Below are positions 1-8,561 of a stretch of 64,000 nucleotides of DNA, piece by piece. Each line of letters starts with the position of its first letter. Positions within the stretch are counted from its first letter, which is position 1. The position numbers and the translations under genes are program-made. The DNA is taken from positions 542,022 to 606,021 of the forward strand of contig NZ_FOGI01000002.1 in the NCBI RefSeq assembly GCF_900111175.1. Reading direction: 5' to 3'. The stretch is from Actinokineospora terrae. Lineage in GTDB: Bacteria; Actinomycetota; Actinomycetes; Mycobacteriales; Pseudonocardiaceae. The notes under the pieces were generated by a model. That model was not told the DNA's origin. It searched no databases and worked only from the letters and a program-made list of their open reading frames with translations.

Positions 1-1
1 G

Positions 2-442
2 GAGGTCGAGGACCTCGACGCCGCGATCGCCGGGTTCGCGCGGGTCGTGGGCGACGGCGGCCGGGTGGTGATCGCGGCGAACGCGCTGGCGCACCGCCGG
101 GAGCTGCGCGGGGTGTGGGCGACGGCGGCCCGGGACTGCGGCGTGGTCGACCCGCCGCCGCTGCTGGACATCGACGAGCGGTTCCCGCTCGACCACGCGC
201 GGGCCTGGATGCAGCGCCACCTCGCCGACGTCACCGTCACCCCCGTGCGCGGCGCCACGACACTCGACACCGCCCAGGTCCTCGCGCTGCTGCGGGCGGA
301 GCGCCCGGACACCGCCGGGGTCACCTGGGACCTGTTGGCGTCGGTGGCGGAGAGCCGGGTCCGGGACGTGGTCGCCGAGCACGGCGGCTTCACGCTGTCC
401 ACGTTGACCGGCATCGCGACCGGCGTCGTCCGGGGGGCGTGA
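2..442 (+). CDS. Class I SAM-dependent methyltransferase, C-terminal part
   Basis: The gene is open at the left edge; only the last 146 codons are seen, ending in TGA. The first residues (DLDAAIAGFARVVGDGGRVV) look like the segment after the SAM-binding core of Methyltransf_11/25 enzymes, where a helix leads to a 'LxPGGRLV' strand. The rest reads like the C-terminal substrate-side part of such enzymes. The catalytic N-terminal half and the substrate cannot be judged. No terminator was seen in the 114 bp before the next gene. Confidence 0.65.
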   Translation, partial: EVEDLDAAIAGFARVVGDGGRVVIAANALAHRRELRGVWATAARDCGVVDPPPLLDIDERFPLDHARAWMQRHLADVTVTPVRGATTLDTAQVLALLRAERPDTAGVTWDLLASVAESRVRDVVAEHGGFTLSTLTGIATGVVRGA

Positions 443-556
443 CCCCGCCACGTGTCTGTTTGGACTCGACCGATCCGCAGGCCAGGTAAGGCAAGTACGC
501 TGCCGCCTGCGTGATCGGCGTTACCCCTGACGGCAGTTCCCCGCACGGAGGCGGTC

Positions 557-1975
557 TTGAGCACGGTGGACGACAGCCAGACAGCCGAGGCCAGGAAGCG
601 GGAGCAACGGGGGTGGTGTTGGTACGACTGGGCGAACTCCGTGTTCCCCACGTCGGTCACGACCGTCTTCGGTTCGCTCTACCTCACCGAGGTAGCCGCA
701 TCGGCCGCGATGGCCGACAAGACGCTCAACGGCCCCAACCCCTGCCCGGCTGACGGCGCGGGCAACACCGACAAGCTGCAGAACTGCGACATCAGCCTGT
801 TCGGCCTGGACTTCCCCGCGGGCTCGCTCTGGGGCTACCTGCTCTCGATCGCGACCGTGATCCAGGTGCTGGTGGTGCCGCTGATGGGCGCGATCGCGGA
901 CCGCTCGACGAACAAGAAGCCGATGCTGGCCGCGTTCGCGTTCGGCGGTTCGCTGGCCACGGTGGCGATGGCGCTGGTCAGCGGCACGAACTGGGAGCTG
1001 GGGGTGGTGCTGTTCATCCTCGGCAACATCGGCTACGGCACCTCGGTGGTCGTGTACTACTCGTACCTGACCGAGATCAGCACGGCCGACGAGCGCGACG
1101 GGCTCTCCGCGCGCGGCTGGGCGTTCGGGTACCTGGGCGGTGGCTGCGCGCTGGCCATCCAGCTGGTGATCTACCTGTTCCGCGACAGCATCGGCATCAC
1201 CTCGGGCAACGCCGCGCAGATCGCGTTCGTGCTCTCCGGCATCTGGTGGGCGCTGTTCACCATCATCCCGCTCAAGCGGCTGCGCGGGCACCACGACCGG
1301 CCGCCCGGCGAGGCCGCGCGAGGCTCCGTGCTGACCGCGGGCTTCCGCGAGCTGCGCACGACGCTGCGCGAGGCGAAGGCGTACCCGCTGACGCTGGCGT
1401 TCCTGGGCACGTACCTGATCTACACCGACGGCATCGCCACCGTCGCCAACGTCTCCGCCCAGTACGGCCGCGAGGAGCTCAAGTTCGAGGCGGACGTGCT
1501 GATCACCACGATCCTCATCGTGCAGTTCGTGGCGTTCTTCGGCGGCGTGCTGCACGGGCTGGTGGCGCGCAGGCTCGGCGCCAAGAAGACGATCATGGGC
1601 AGCCTGGCGGTGTGGGTCGTGGTGATCGGCGCCGCCTACTTCGTGCAGGCAGGCCAGGCGACCCAGTTCTACCTGCTGGCAGGCGGCATCGGGCTGGTGC
1701 TCGGCGGCACGAACGCGCTGTCGCGGTCGCTGTTCAGCCAGCTGGTGCCCGCGGGCAAGGAGGCCCAGTACTTCTCGGTGTACGAGATGGGCGAGCGGGC
1801 CACCTCGTGGCTGGGCCCGCTGCTGTTCGCGGTGATGGCGAGCAGCACCGGCTCCTACCGCTACGCGATCATCTCGCTGGTGGTCTTCTTCGCCGTCGGC
1901 CTGGTGCTCATGTCCTTCGTGCCGGTCCGCAGAGCCATCCGGGCGGCGGGCAACCCGGAGCCCGCCCTGCTGTGA
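557..1975 (+). CDS. MFS transporter, UMF1/Atg22-like family
   Basis: A 472-residue polytopic membrane protein. The N-terminal WYDWANSVFPTSVTTVFGSL segment is the signature of the UMF1 (Atg22-like) branch of the major facilitator superfamily. About 12 hydrophobic segments follow, with a loop near residue 240 rich in Arg, His and Pro. Fungal Atg22 exports amino acids from the vacuole; bacterial substrates are mostly unknown, so none is assigned. A TTG start is chosen because CGGAGG lies 5-6 nt upstream; the next option is GTG at 566. The thymidine kinase gene begins 25 bp downstream on the same strand and may be co-transcribed. Confidence 0.88.
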   Translation: MSTVDDSQTAEARKREQRGWCWYDWANSVFPTSVTTVFGSLYLTEVAASAAMADKTLNGPNPCPADGAGNTDKLQNCDISLFGLDFPAGSLWGYLLSIATVIQVLVVPLMGAIADRSTNKKPMLAAFAFGGSLATVAMALVSGTNWELGVVLFILGNIGYGTSVVVYYSYLTEISTADERDGLSARGWAFGYLGGGCALAIQLVIYLFRDSIGITSGNAAQIAFVLSGIWWALFTIIPLKRLRGHHDRPPGEAARGSVLTAGFRELRTTLREAKAYPLTLAFLGTYLIYTDGIATVANVSAQYGREELKFEADVLITTILIVQFVAFFGGVLHGLVARRLGAKKTIMGSLAVWVVVIGAAYFVQAGQATQFYLLAGGIGLVLGGTNALSRSLFSQLVPAGKEAQYFSVYEMGERATSWLGPLLFAVMASSTGSYRYAIISLVVFFAVGLVLMSFVPVRRAIRAAGNPEPALL

Positions 1976-2000
1976 GGCCGGTGCTCTAGGGTTGCCGCCC

Positions 2001-2789
2001 GTGCAGCCCGACTCCACTGATCCCCAGTCCGACCCGACCGACGCCCTGTCCGCGGTGCCCGCCGCGGGGGCCCGGCGGGCCACCCCGGTCACCGGGCACC
2101 TGCGCTTCTACTACGGGCCGATGGACTGCGGGAAGTCCACCCTCGCCCTGCAGGTCGACCACAACCACGCCAGGCAGGGCCGGGTGGGGGTGCTGCTGGT
2201 CAGGATGGACCGCTCCGGCAGGCCGCAGATCAGCAGCCGGATCGGCATCACCCGGCCCGCGGTGGAGGTGTCGGCGGCGGCGGACCTGCGCGGGCTGGTG
2301 CGGGCGCGGTGGGCGGCCGGGCAGCGGGTGGACTACCTGATCGTGGACGAGGCCCAGTTCCTCACCCCGGCGCAGGTCGACCAGCTGGCCGAGCTCGCCG
2401 ACGACTACCAGGTGGACGTGTACTGCTTCGGCATCGCCACCGACTTCCAGGGCAGGCTGTTCCCGGGGGCGTCGCGGCTGGTGGAGCTGGCCGACGAGCT
2501 GCGGCCGGTGCAGGTGGACGTGCTGTGCTGGTGCGGGCTGCCCGCCAGGTTCAACGCGCGGGTGGTGGCGGGGCAGGTGGTGCGGGAGGGGGACACGGTA
2601 CTGGTGGCGGACACTGCGGACACGGCCGACACGGAGACAGGCCAGTCGACGACGGAGGGTGACGAAATCGTCAGTGGCTCGGGAACCGTAGGGGCTACGG
2701 TCCGTTATCAGGTGCTCTGCAGGCGCCACTTCCGCCTCGGGGACCTCGGGACCACCTCCGGTGTGCAAGGGCAACTCGCGTTCGCCTGA
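2001..2789 (+). CDS. tdk: Thymidine kinase (type II)
   Basis: Transfers the gamma-phosphate of ATP to thymidine in pyrimidine salvage (cytosol). The 262-residue protein has a P-loop GPMDCGKST at residues 39-47, a Walker B/DEAQ segment (VDYLIVDEAQF) near 115, and the CFGIATDFQG active-site region. Two zinc-ligand cysteine sites are visible: CWCG near residue 175, and YQVLCRRH near the C-terminus. Oddities are a roughly 30-residue N-terminal extension and a low-complexity insert of TAD repeats before the last zinc-ligand segment. The start is uncertain: GTG 2001 is preferred, TTG 1992 is possible, and neither has a strong ribosome binding site. Confidence 0.9.
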   Translation: MQPDSTDPQSDPTDALSAVPAAGARRATPVTGHLRFYYGPMDCGKSTLALQVDHNHARQGRVGVLLVRMDRSGRPQISSRIGITRPAVEVSAAADLRGLVRARWAAGQRVDYLIVDEAQFLTPAQVDQLAELADDYQVDVYCFGIATDFQGRLFPGASRLVELADELRPVQVDVLCWCGLPARFNARVVAGQVVREGDTVLVADTADTADTETGQSTTEGDEIVSGSGTVGATVRYQVLCRRHFRLGDLGTTSGVQGQLAFA

Positions 2790-2944
2790 TCCGGCCCGGT
2801 GTGGATAGCATCCCCCGAGTGGGTGAGATGTCGACGTCGTTCTCGCGTTCGCGCGTCACAATCCCGAAGACGTGGCATCTCTTAGGAGGATGCTGTTGTT
2901 GACGGGTGAAGCATGTCACCCTGAGCGATGGCGGCGGGCGGAAC

Positions 2945-2971
2945 GGGAATCCTTTTCTCGGTTCACTCGTT
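2945..2971 (+). promoter_or_regulatory. SigR-like promoter of rbpA
   Basis: GGGAAT (2945-2950) and GTT (2969-2971) are separated by exactly 18 nt, matching the GGAAT-N18-GTT consensus of the thiol-stress sigma factor SigR/SigH. It lies 58 bp before rbpA, a known SigR target in Streptomyces. The predicted leader also holds a small hairpin (GTTGCT 2969-2974 pairing with AGCAAC 2982-2987). Confidence 0.75.
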
Positions 2972-3028
2972 GCTCTGGGTAAGCAACACCCTGGCCCGTC
3001 CCGGCGGGCCCAGTGAAAGGACACCGCT

Positions 3029-3373
3029 ATGGCCGACCGTGTTCTCCGTGGTAGCAGGCTAGGTGCGGTCAGCTACGAGACTGACCGCAACCACGACCTG
3101 GCCCCCCGCCGTACGGTCCGGTACGCGTGCCCGAAGGGCCACGACTTCGAGGTGCCGTTCAGCGACGACGCCGAGGTCCCCTCGGTCTGGGAGTGCCGCC
3201 TGCACGGCGCCGAGTCCAAGATGATCGACGGGTCGGACCCCGAGCCGAAGAAGGTCAAGCCCCCGCGCACCCACTGGGACATGCTCCTGGAGCGGCGCAC
3301 GATCGCCGAGCTCGAGGACCTGCTCACCGAGCGCCTCACCGAGCTCCGCGGCCGCCGCAGCCGCAGCGCCTGA
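3029..3373 (+). CDS. rbpA: RNA polymerase-binding protein RbpA
   Basis: An actinobacterial RNA polymerase accessory factor that binds the principal sigma factor and stabilises open promoter complexes. The 114 residues match the family in length and layout. There is a flexible N-terminus (SYETDRN), a core domain with the CPKGHDFEVPF strand and a second Cys (WECRLHG), then a basic linker (EPKKVKPPRTHWDMLLERR). The C-terminal sigma-interaction helix follows (TIAELEDLLTERLTELRGRR). The ATG start has AAAGGA 7 nt upstream. A SigR-type promoter precedes the gene and a strong hairpin follows it, so it is probably monocistronic and induced by thiol-oxidative stress. Confidence 0.96.
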   Translation: MADRVLRGSRLGAVSYETDRNHDLAPRRTVRYACPKGHDFEVPFSDDAEVPSVWECRLHGAESKMIDGSDPEPKKVKPPRTHWDMLLERRTIAELEDLLTERLTELRGRRSRSA

Positions 3374-3388
3374 CCGACCTCCCCCACA

Positions 3389-3423
3389 GACGGCCGCCCG
3401 GTACCCCCCACCGGGCGGCCGTC
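3389..3423 (+). terminator. rbpA terminator hairpin
   Basis: A perfect 14-bp stem (GACGGCCGCCCGGT at 3389-3402 with its complement at 3410-3423) around a 7-nt C-rich loop, starting 15 bp after the rbpA stop. There is no T-tract, as is common in high-GC actinobacteria. Confidence 0.8.
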
Positions 3424-3733
3424 CCCTATCCCTGGACGGGCACCACCGGCCACGGGTGCGCACGACGTCGTCCACAACGACCGGCCCATCCACAGGCACG
3501 CGCACTCCCGGCCGCCGATGTCGGCCCGTAGTGGAAGGCTGTGTATCTGGGGCTGCTCTGCGCGACGCGGCGGACACACCGCGCGACACACCCCGTTTCC
3601 GCAGGTCAACGCCCTGGTCGGCGCGCACCGAACACAGCCCACCCCGGCGCGAGCGCCTCCACAAGGCGCGGCGTCATCAGGGCAGGGCTGTGACGCACCC
3701 CGAGTCGGGGCGCGTGCCGGTGGGGACCGTGGA
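3424..3733. other. Intergenic region with no gene seen
   Basis: About 310 bp between the rbpA terminator and the 3' end of the convergent ppm1 gene. Short open frames occur here, but their codon use is not gene-like and no family is recognisable. I see no RNA gene or clear repeat. Confidence 0.5.
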
Positions 3734-4501
3734 CTAGCCCTTGCGGACGAACAGGGACTTGAGCTGCGACCCGCGGCGGCGCAGGCCCCACTTCGTGACG
3801 CGGATGTAGGCCTCGCGGACGATGTTGCCGCTCATCTTGGACTCGCCGCGCTCGCGCTCGGCGAAGGTGATGGGGACCTCGACGACGGTGAAGCCCGCCT
3901 CGATGGTGCGCCAGGCCAGGTCGATCTGGAAGCAGTAGCCCTGGGAGGCGACGGTGTGCAGCTTGAGCTTCTCCAGGACCTCGCGGCGGAACGCGCGGAA
4001 CCCGCCGGTGATGTCCTTGGGCTTGGCGCCCAGGGCGAGGCGGGCGTAGAGGTTGCCGCCCTTGGAGAGGAACTCGCGGTGCCACGGCCAGTTGACGACC
4101 TTGCCGCCGGGGACGTAGCGCGAGCCGAGCACCAGGTCGGCGTCGGGCAGCGCGGCCAGCAGGCGCGGCAGGTCCTCCGGGGCGTGCGAGCCGTCGGCGT
4201 CCATCTCGACGATGACGGCGTAGTCGCGCTCCAGCGCCCAGCCGAAGCCCGCGATGTAGGCGGCGCCGAGGCCCGCCTTCTCGGTGCGGTGCAGCACGTG
4301 GACGCGGCTGTCGGCGGCGGAGAGCTCGTCGGCGAGGTCACCGGTGCCGTCCGGGCTGCCGTCGTCGACCACCAGCACGTGGGCGTCGGGCAGCACCGCG
4401 TGCAGGCGGCGCACGATCGGCTCCAGGTTCTCCCGCTCGTTGTAGGTCGGGATCACCACCAGCACCGGTTGCAGCTGCCCTTGGCCCTGCGGCTGATCCA
4501 T
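3734..4501 (-). CDS. ppm1: Polyprenol monophosphomannose synthase
   Basis: A family 2 glycosyltransferase that moves mannose from GDP-mannose to polyprenyl phosphate at the membrane. The product donates mannose to lipoglycans and to O-mannosylated exported proteins. The 255-residue protein has the GT-A fold start [14 protein letters not shown] (residues 13-26), VDDGSPDGT near 45-53, the metal-binding DADGSH at 101-106, and the Ppm1 feature GSRYVPGG. It lacks C-terminal membrane helices. The ATG is preceded by AGAGGA. It lies 16 nt downstream of lnt on the same strand. In M. tuberculosis the two activities are fused in one polypeptide, and adjacent genes are usual in other actinobacteria. Confidence 0.94.
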   Translation of the reverse strand: MDQPQGQGQLQPVLVVIPTYNERENLEPIVRRLHAVLPDAHVLVVDDGSPDGTGDLADELSAADSRVHVLHRTEKAGLGAAYIAGFGWALERDYAVIVEMDADGSHAPEDLPRLLAALPDADLVLGSRYVPGGKVVNWPWHREFLSKGGNLYARLALGAKPKDITGGFRAFRREVLEKLKLHTVASQGYCFQIDLAWRTIEAGFTVVEVPITFAERERGESKMSGNIVREAYIRVTKWGLRRRGSQLKSLFVRKG

Positions 4502-4517
4502 GCGTTTCCTCTCCCCG

Positions 4518-6086
4518 TCACTTCACCTGGTCGCGTCTGGCCCGCGCCACGGCCACGACCAGCGCGGCGAGCGCGATGGCGACCATGACCCGTTCGGGCC
4601 AGGCACCCAATCGGTCCGCAATGGTAGTGGCCGTCCGCAGCGGCACGCGCTCGACCAGCGCGGCAGGGGTGAACAGGTCGGTGCTCTTGCTCACCGAGCC
4701 GTCCGGCCGCACGATCGCCGACACCCCGCTGGTGGCCGCGACGACCACCGCGCGGCCGTGCTCCACGGCGCGGACCCGGTCCATCGCCAGCTGCTGGTAG
4801 GTCATCTCGCTGCGGCCGAACGTGGCGTTGTTGGTCGGTACCGCGAGCAGGTTCGAGCCGTTGCGCACCGAGTCGCGCACGACGCCGTCGAAGGCCACCT
4901 CGTAGCAGGTGACCAGGGCGACCCTGGCGTCGTCCATGGCGAACACGGTGGCCTTGTCGCCGGGCACGAAGTTGCCCGCGCGGTCGACGGCGCTGCTGAA
5001 GAGCCGGAAGAACGAGCGCATCGGCATGGTCTCGCCGAAGGGCTGCAACTGGCGCTTGGTGTAGGTGTCGACGGGGCCGCGCTGGGGGTCCCAGAGGATC
5101 ACCGTGTTGCGCGGGAGCTTGTCGTCGCCGATGACCACGGCGCCCAGCGCGATGGGCACGCCGATGTCCTTGGCCGCCTTGTCGATGAGCTGGTAGGCGT
5201 CGCGGTTGCGCAGCGGGTCGATGTCGGAGGCGTTCTCCGGCCAGATGACCAGGTCGGGCTGGGCGGCGGCACCGGAGCGGACGTCGGCCGCGAGCTGCTC
5301 GGTGCGCCGGACGTGGTTGTCGAGCACGGCGCGGCGCTGGGCGTTGAAGTCGAGGCCCGCGCGCGGCACGTTGCCCTGGACGGCGGCGACGGTCACCTCG
5401 CCCGCGTCGGCGTCGGTGCCGACCAGCGGGCCGGTGGCGACCGCGGCGGCCAGCGGGATGATCACGGCGAGTGCGGGCACGGCGAGCAGCCGGGGCGCGG
5501 TCTCGCGGGCGGCGGCGCGGCGGGCCAGGTCACCGAGTCCGAGACCGGCGAGGGCGACGGCGAAGGCGACCAGCGGGGTCCCGCCCAACGCGGCGAGGTG
5601 CAGGAAGGGGCCTTCCGGCTGGCTGAACGCGATCTTGGCCCACGGGAACCCGCCGAACGGGAACAGCGACCGCAGGTACTCCCCCGCGACCCAGACGAGC
5701 GCCGCGAGGACGAGGCCGCCGCGTAACCGCGTGACCAGTGGGATCGCCATGCACGGCACGCCGACCAGCAGCGCCTCCAAGGCGCTGAGCGGCAGCCACG
5801 CGACGGCGCCGACGAAGATCCCGGTCCAGGCCAGCAGCGGCGTCATGAGGCCCATCCCGAACAGGAAGCCGTAGCCCAGGGCTGCCCGCGGGCGGCGCCC
5901 GTGCAGCAGCCACCCGAGCACGGCGAACCCGACCGGGGCCAGCCACCACAGGGTGCGCGGCGGGAAGCTGAGGTACACCAGCGCGCCCGCGCCGAGGGCG
6001 GCGAGCGCGCGCGCCGCGACCCAGGCTCTCGGCCGGGCGGCGGAGCCGGTGACCTCTGGCTCGGGTGAGATGGCGGGGGCGACCAC
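4518..6086 (-). CDS. lnt: Apolipoprotein N-acyltransferase
   Basis: N-acylates the N-terminal Cys of lipoproteins, the last step of lipoprotein maturation. The 522-residue protein starts with about six membrane segments (residues 25-215). A nitrilase-like periplasmic domain follows and carries the E-K-C triad: Glu284 in VIWPENAS, Lys344 in [10 protein letters not shown], and Cys394 in VTCYEV. A C-terminal membrane helix closes the domain. The start is GTG 6086 with no strong ribosome binding site. It is first in a two-gene operon with ppm1 and is divergent from the cyclase gene (142 bp between starts), so the promoter must lie there. Confidence 0.94.
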   Translation of the reverse strand: MVAPAISPEPEVTGSAARPRAWVAARALAALGAGALVYLSFPPRTLWWLAPVGFAVLGWLLHGRRPRAALGYGFLFGMGLMTPLLAWTGIFVGAVAWLPLSALEALLVGVPCMAIPLVTRLRGGLVLAALVWVAGEYLRSLFPFGGFPWAKIAFSQPEGPFLHLAALGGTPLVAFAVALAGLGLGDLARRAAARETAPRLLAVPALAVIIPLAAAVATGPLVGTDADAGEVTVAAVQGNVPRAGLDFNAQRRAVLDNHVRRTEQLAADVRSGAAAQPDLVIWPENASDIDPLRNRDAYQLIDKAAKDIGVPIALGAVVIGDDKLPRNTVILWDPQRGPVDTYTKRQLQPFGETMPMRSFFRLFSSAVDRAGNFVPGDKATVFAMDDARVALVTCYEVAFDGVVRDSVRNGSNLLAVPTNNATFGRSEMTYQQLAMDRVRAVEHGRAVVVAATSGVSAIVRPDGSVSKSTDLFTPAALVERVPLRTATTIADRLGAWPERVMVAIALAALVVAVARARRDQVK

Positions 6087-6228
6087 GCGGTCAGCGTACG
6101 GGCACCCACCTGAGGCCTTGGTGAGGGGACACCGCGCAGGTCAGGGGTAAGACTCAACGTCTAGTCGAGGGTTAGGGTCCGGGATAACCCAGTCTCAAGT
6201 AGAGGGTGAGGGCGCTACGGTCTTGACC

Positions 6229-7122
6229 GTGACAGAGCAATGGCGCGTCGAGTTCGACGCCGAGGTGACTTTCCGCAATGGCGGCTCGCTGAGCGTGCAA
6301 GGGTTCCGGCTGGACTCCCCCGGTCCCGAGCTGTCCGACGCCGAGACCGGCGAGTCGCTGGTGCGCCACCTCGGGCTGCTGATGGTCGGCGAGGTGGCGG
6401 TCGCGAACCGGCGGATGATCGCCGAACCGCACAAGGGCTCCCGCGGCGTCGAGGTGGCCCGCCCGGCCGCGCGGCTGGTCGACCTGAGCCACCCGATCCG
6501 CGAGGGCATGATCACCTATCCTGGGGTGCCGGGTCCGGAGATCAGCGACCACCTCAGCCGCGAGGCGTCCCGGTCGGTCTACGGGCCGGGGACCGAGTTC
6601 AACATCGGCCGGATCACGCTGGTCGCGAACACCGGCACCTACGTGGACAGCCCGTTCCACCGCTACCAGAACGGCACCGACCTCGCGGGGCTGCCACTGG
6701 AGCGGTTGGCCGACTTGGACGCGGTCGTGGTCCGGGTCGCCGGGGACGGTCGGCGCGCGGTCGACAGGGCGGCCCTGCTGCCGTTCGACGTGACGGGCAA
6801 GGCCGTGCTGGTCCACACCGGCTTCGACGCCAACTGGGGCACCGACGCGTACTTCCGCGACCACCCGCACCTGACCGCCGACGCCGCCGACTGGCTGGTC
6901 TCGCAGGGCGCCGCGCTGGTCGGCATCGACAGCCTCAACATCGACGCCACCGACGGCCCGCACCGGCCGGTGCACACCACCCTGCTGGCCGCGGGCATCC
7001 CGGTCGTCGAACACCTGCGCGGCCTGGAGCAACTGCCCGCCTCCGGGTTCCGCTTCCACGCGGTCCCGCCGCCGGTGGTCGACTTCGGCACATTCCCGGT
7101 CCGCGCCTACGCCGTCCTCTGA
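6229..7122 (+). CDS. Cyclase family (kynurenine formamidase-like) protein with altered metal motif
   Basis: A 297-residue protein with two parts. Residues 1-80 are an unassigned beta-rich segment (WRVEFDAEVTFRNGG). The rest is a cyclase/KynB-like metal-hydrolase fold (LVDLSHPIREGMITYPG, then GIDSLNIDATDG). The family normally carries HxGTHxDxPxH, whose His and Asp residues bind metal. Here the segment at residues 134-144 reads NTGTYVDSPFH, so the first His is Asn134 and the second is Tyr138, while Asp140 and His144 remain. The substrate is unknown. GTG 6229 is preferred; TTG 6223 is also in frame. Its 3' end overlaps the convergent gene by 16 bp. Confidence 0.8.
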   Translation: MTEQWRVEFDAEVTFRNGGSLSVQGFRLDSPGPELSDAETGESLVRHLGLLMVGEVAVANRRMIAEPHKGSRGVEVARPAARLVDLSHPIREGMITYPGVPGPEISDHLSREASRSVYGPGTEFNIGRITLVANTGTYVDSPFHRYQNGTDLAGLPLERLADLDAVVVRVAGDGRRAVDRAALLPFDVTGKAVLVHTGFDANWGTDAYFRDHPHLTADAADWLVSQGAALVGIDSLNIDATDGPHRPVHTTLLAAGIPVVEHLRGLEQLPASGFRFHAVPPPVVDFGTFPVRAYAVL

Positions 7123-7508
7123 CCCACCGGACTCGTCGCCACCCGGATGCTCAGCACCAGGTGCACCAGGATGAACGGCGCCCAGCCATAGCGCTCCCAC
7201 GGGCTACTGGACGCCGCATTCATCAGGGCGCCCGCGGCCAGCAGAGCTACGACCACCCAGCTGCCCTTACGCGCGACCTGCTCGGGCAGCTGGGTGATCA
7301 GCCCCCCACGGCGCAGCAGCACCAACGCCGCGAACGCCCACAGAACCACGGCGACACCACTGGCCACCCGAAGGCCGGTGGACAGTTCGGCAGCCGTGCC
7401 ACCCCAGGCAGCCCGACCGAGCGGCGCACCAGCGGCCAAGGCGAACTGAAACGCCGACACCACCCCACACAGCGCGGCAGCGGCGACGGTGGATCTCTTG
7501 CGGATCAT
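7107..7508 (-). CDS. Small four-helix membrane protein, PadR operon partner
   Basis: 133 residues with four predicted membrane segments (about 8-28, 42-62, 82-100 and 108-126) and short loops. The layout resembles DUF3995-type membrane proteins, but I cannot assign the family firmly. Its ATG overlaps the stop of the padR-like gene (ATGA), so the two are translationally coupled. It is probably the membrane protein controlled by that regulator. It overlaps the convergent cyclase gene by 16 bp at its 3' end. Confidence 0.75.
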   Translation of the reverse strand: MIRKRSTVAAAALCGVVSAFQFALAAGAPLGRAAWGGTAAELSTGLRVASGVAVVLWAFAALVLLRRGGLITQLPEQVARKGSWVVVALLAAGALMNAASSSPWERYGWAPFILVHLVLSIRVATSPVGQRTA

Positions 7509-8065
7509 TGCTCTCCTCCGGGCAGATCAGTCTCGGTTGGGGTGGTCACGGGTTCGGGTAGGGCGGCGAGGGATTCCTCGGCCCAGGTCAGGGCGGCTCG
7601 GGCGGTGTGCTCGCCAGCGGAGATGGTGATCAGCGAGTACGGGGTGTCCGGCCCGCCCTCCGCGGCGACGGTGGCCTTCAGCGCGGCGAAACCGGCCAGC
7701 TGCTGCTCGGCATCGGCCTTGGCCTCCAGCAGCAGCTCCCGGCACGCGTCCGGCCCGAGCTGCCGACCGAAGAACAACCGCAACATCAACCCGTTGCGCG
7801 GCGGCACCCGCTGCACCGGCTCGGCCAACAACTCCCGCAACCTCACCCGCCCCGCCCCGGTCAACTCATACGGCGCCGCCCGGTCCTCCCGCCGCACAAG
7901 CCCCCGCCCCTCCAACGCGGCCAGGGTCGGGTAGATCTGCCCGAAGCTCTCGCTCCAGAAGTGCCCCAGCACATCCCTGATCGCCTCCCGCACCGCATAC
8001 CCCGTCATCGGCGCCACGCTCAACGCCCCCAACACCGCCACCTCCGTCTGACTCCTCCGCGCCAC
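7505..8065 (-). CDS. PadR family transcriptional regulator
   Basis: A 186-residue winged-helix repressor of the PadR/Vir type. The N-terminal domain (TEVAVLGALSVAPMTGYAVR, then HFWSESFGQIYPTLAALEGRGLV) is the PadR DNA-binding region. The C-terminal helical part (about residues 90-175) matches Vir_act_alpha_C dimerisation domains. GTG 8065 is chosen because GAGAGGG sits 5 nt upstream; the longer in-frame GTG at 8071 lies inside the spacer. A palindromic operator overlaps the promoter side of this ribosome binding site, so autorepression is likely. The downstream membrane-protein gene is coupled by an ATGA overlap. Confidence 0.9.
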   Translation of the reverse strand: MARRSQTEVAVLGALSVAPMTGYAVREAIRDVLGHFWSESFGQIYPTLAALEGRGLVRREDRAAPYELTGAGRVRLRELLAEPVQRVPPRNGLMLRLFFGRQLGPDACRELLLEAKADAEQQLAGFAALKATVAAEGGPDTPYSLITISAGEHTARAALTWAEESLAALPEPVTTPTETDLPGGEQ

Positions 8066-8075
8066 AGCCACCCTC

Positions 8076-8097
8076 TCTGTCAGATATATCTAACAGA
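8076..8097. promoter_or_regulatory. PadR operator (22-bp dyad)
   Basis: A near-perfect palindrome with outer arms TCTGT/ACAGA around the core AGATATATCT. Only the pair flanking the core departs from symmetry. It begins 11 bp upstream of the preferred padR start and overlaps the Shine-Dalgarno sequence, the position expected for an autorepression site. Confidence 0.75.
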
Positions 8098-8561
8098 TAC
8101 CACCTCTCTGCCGCGCCGTCCACCGCCTCGACCTCGGCGTCCCGATTGCCGTCCGCCGCCCCACCCGGCGACATTTACCGGACCGAGTTCCGATTCCCAT
8201 CAAAATAGTCAATAAATAAGAAATCAATGCAGGTCCACCTCTCTCCTGGCAGCGCGGCTCGATGTCCACAACAGACGGATGGGGCGCGCCCGCCTGGGCC
8301 GGACTTGAGCGATACACCTCCTGGTTGGAGCAACCCAGGACACGGTTGGTGACCGGATCGGTCCAGGTCCGACGGCAGATCGGATCGAGCACCCGACAAC
8401 AGCGCGGCTGTGTCAACCTTTTGCCTCTTGCCGCATACCCGCCGGCGTCGGTCATTGCCGCCATCTCGGGGTGTCGCTGCCGGTAGCCTGGCATTTCCGG
8501 AGATCAGCTGAGAGACTGGATTCTCCATCTGGAGGAACCCGACCCGTCCGGGGGAACTTCG
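8098..8561. other. Divergent intergenic region, locally AT-rich
   Basis: About 460 bp between the padR operator and the NB-ARC gene. It holds an AT-rich patch at 8195-8230, unusual for this DNA, and short inverted repeats just before the gene at 8562 (for example CTCCA-tc-TGGAG near 8524-8535). Promoters for both flanking genes must lie here, but no consensus element is clear. No gene is supported. Confidence 0.5.

Noticed and set aside
521..2092. Long minus-strand open frame (523 codons) opposite the UMF1 and tdk genes
   Set aside because: A shadow frame of high-GC coding sequence: repetitive Arg/His/Gln composition, no family, and fully covered by well-supported plus-strand genes.
3456..3737. 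93-codon plus-strand frame after rbpA
   Set aside because: No ribosome binding site, no family and biased composition; overlaps the 3' end of ppm1.
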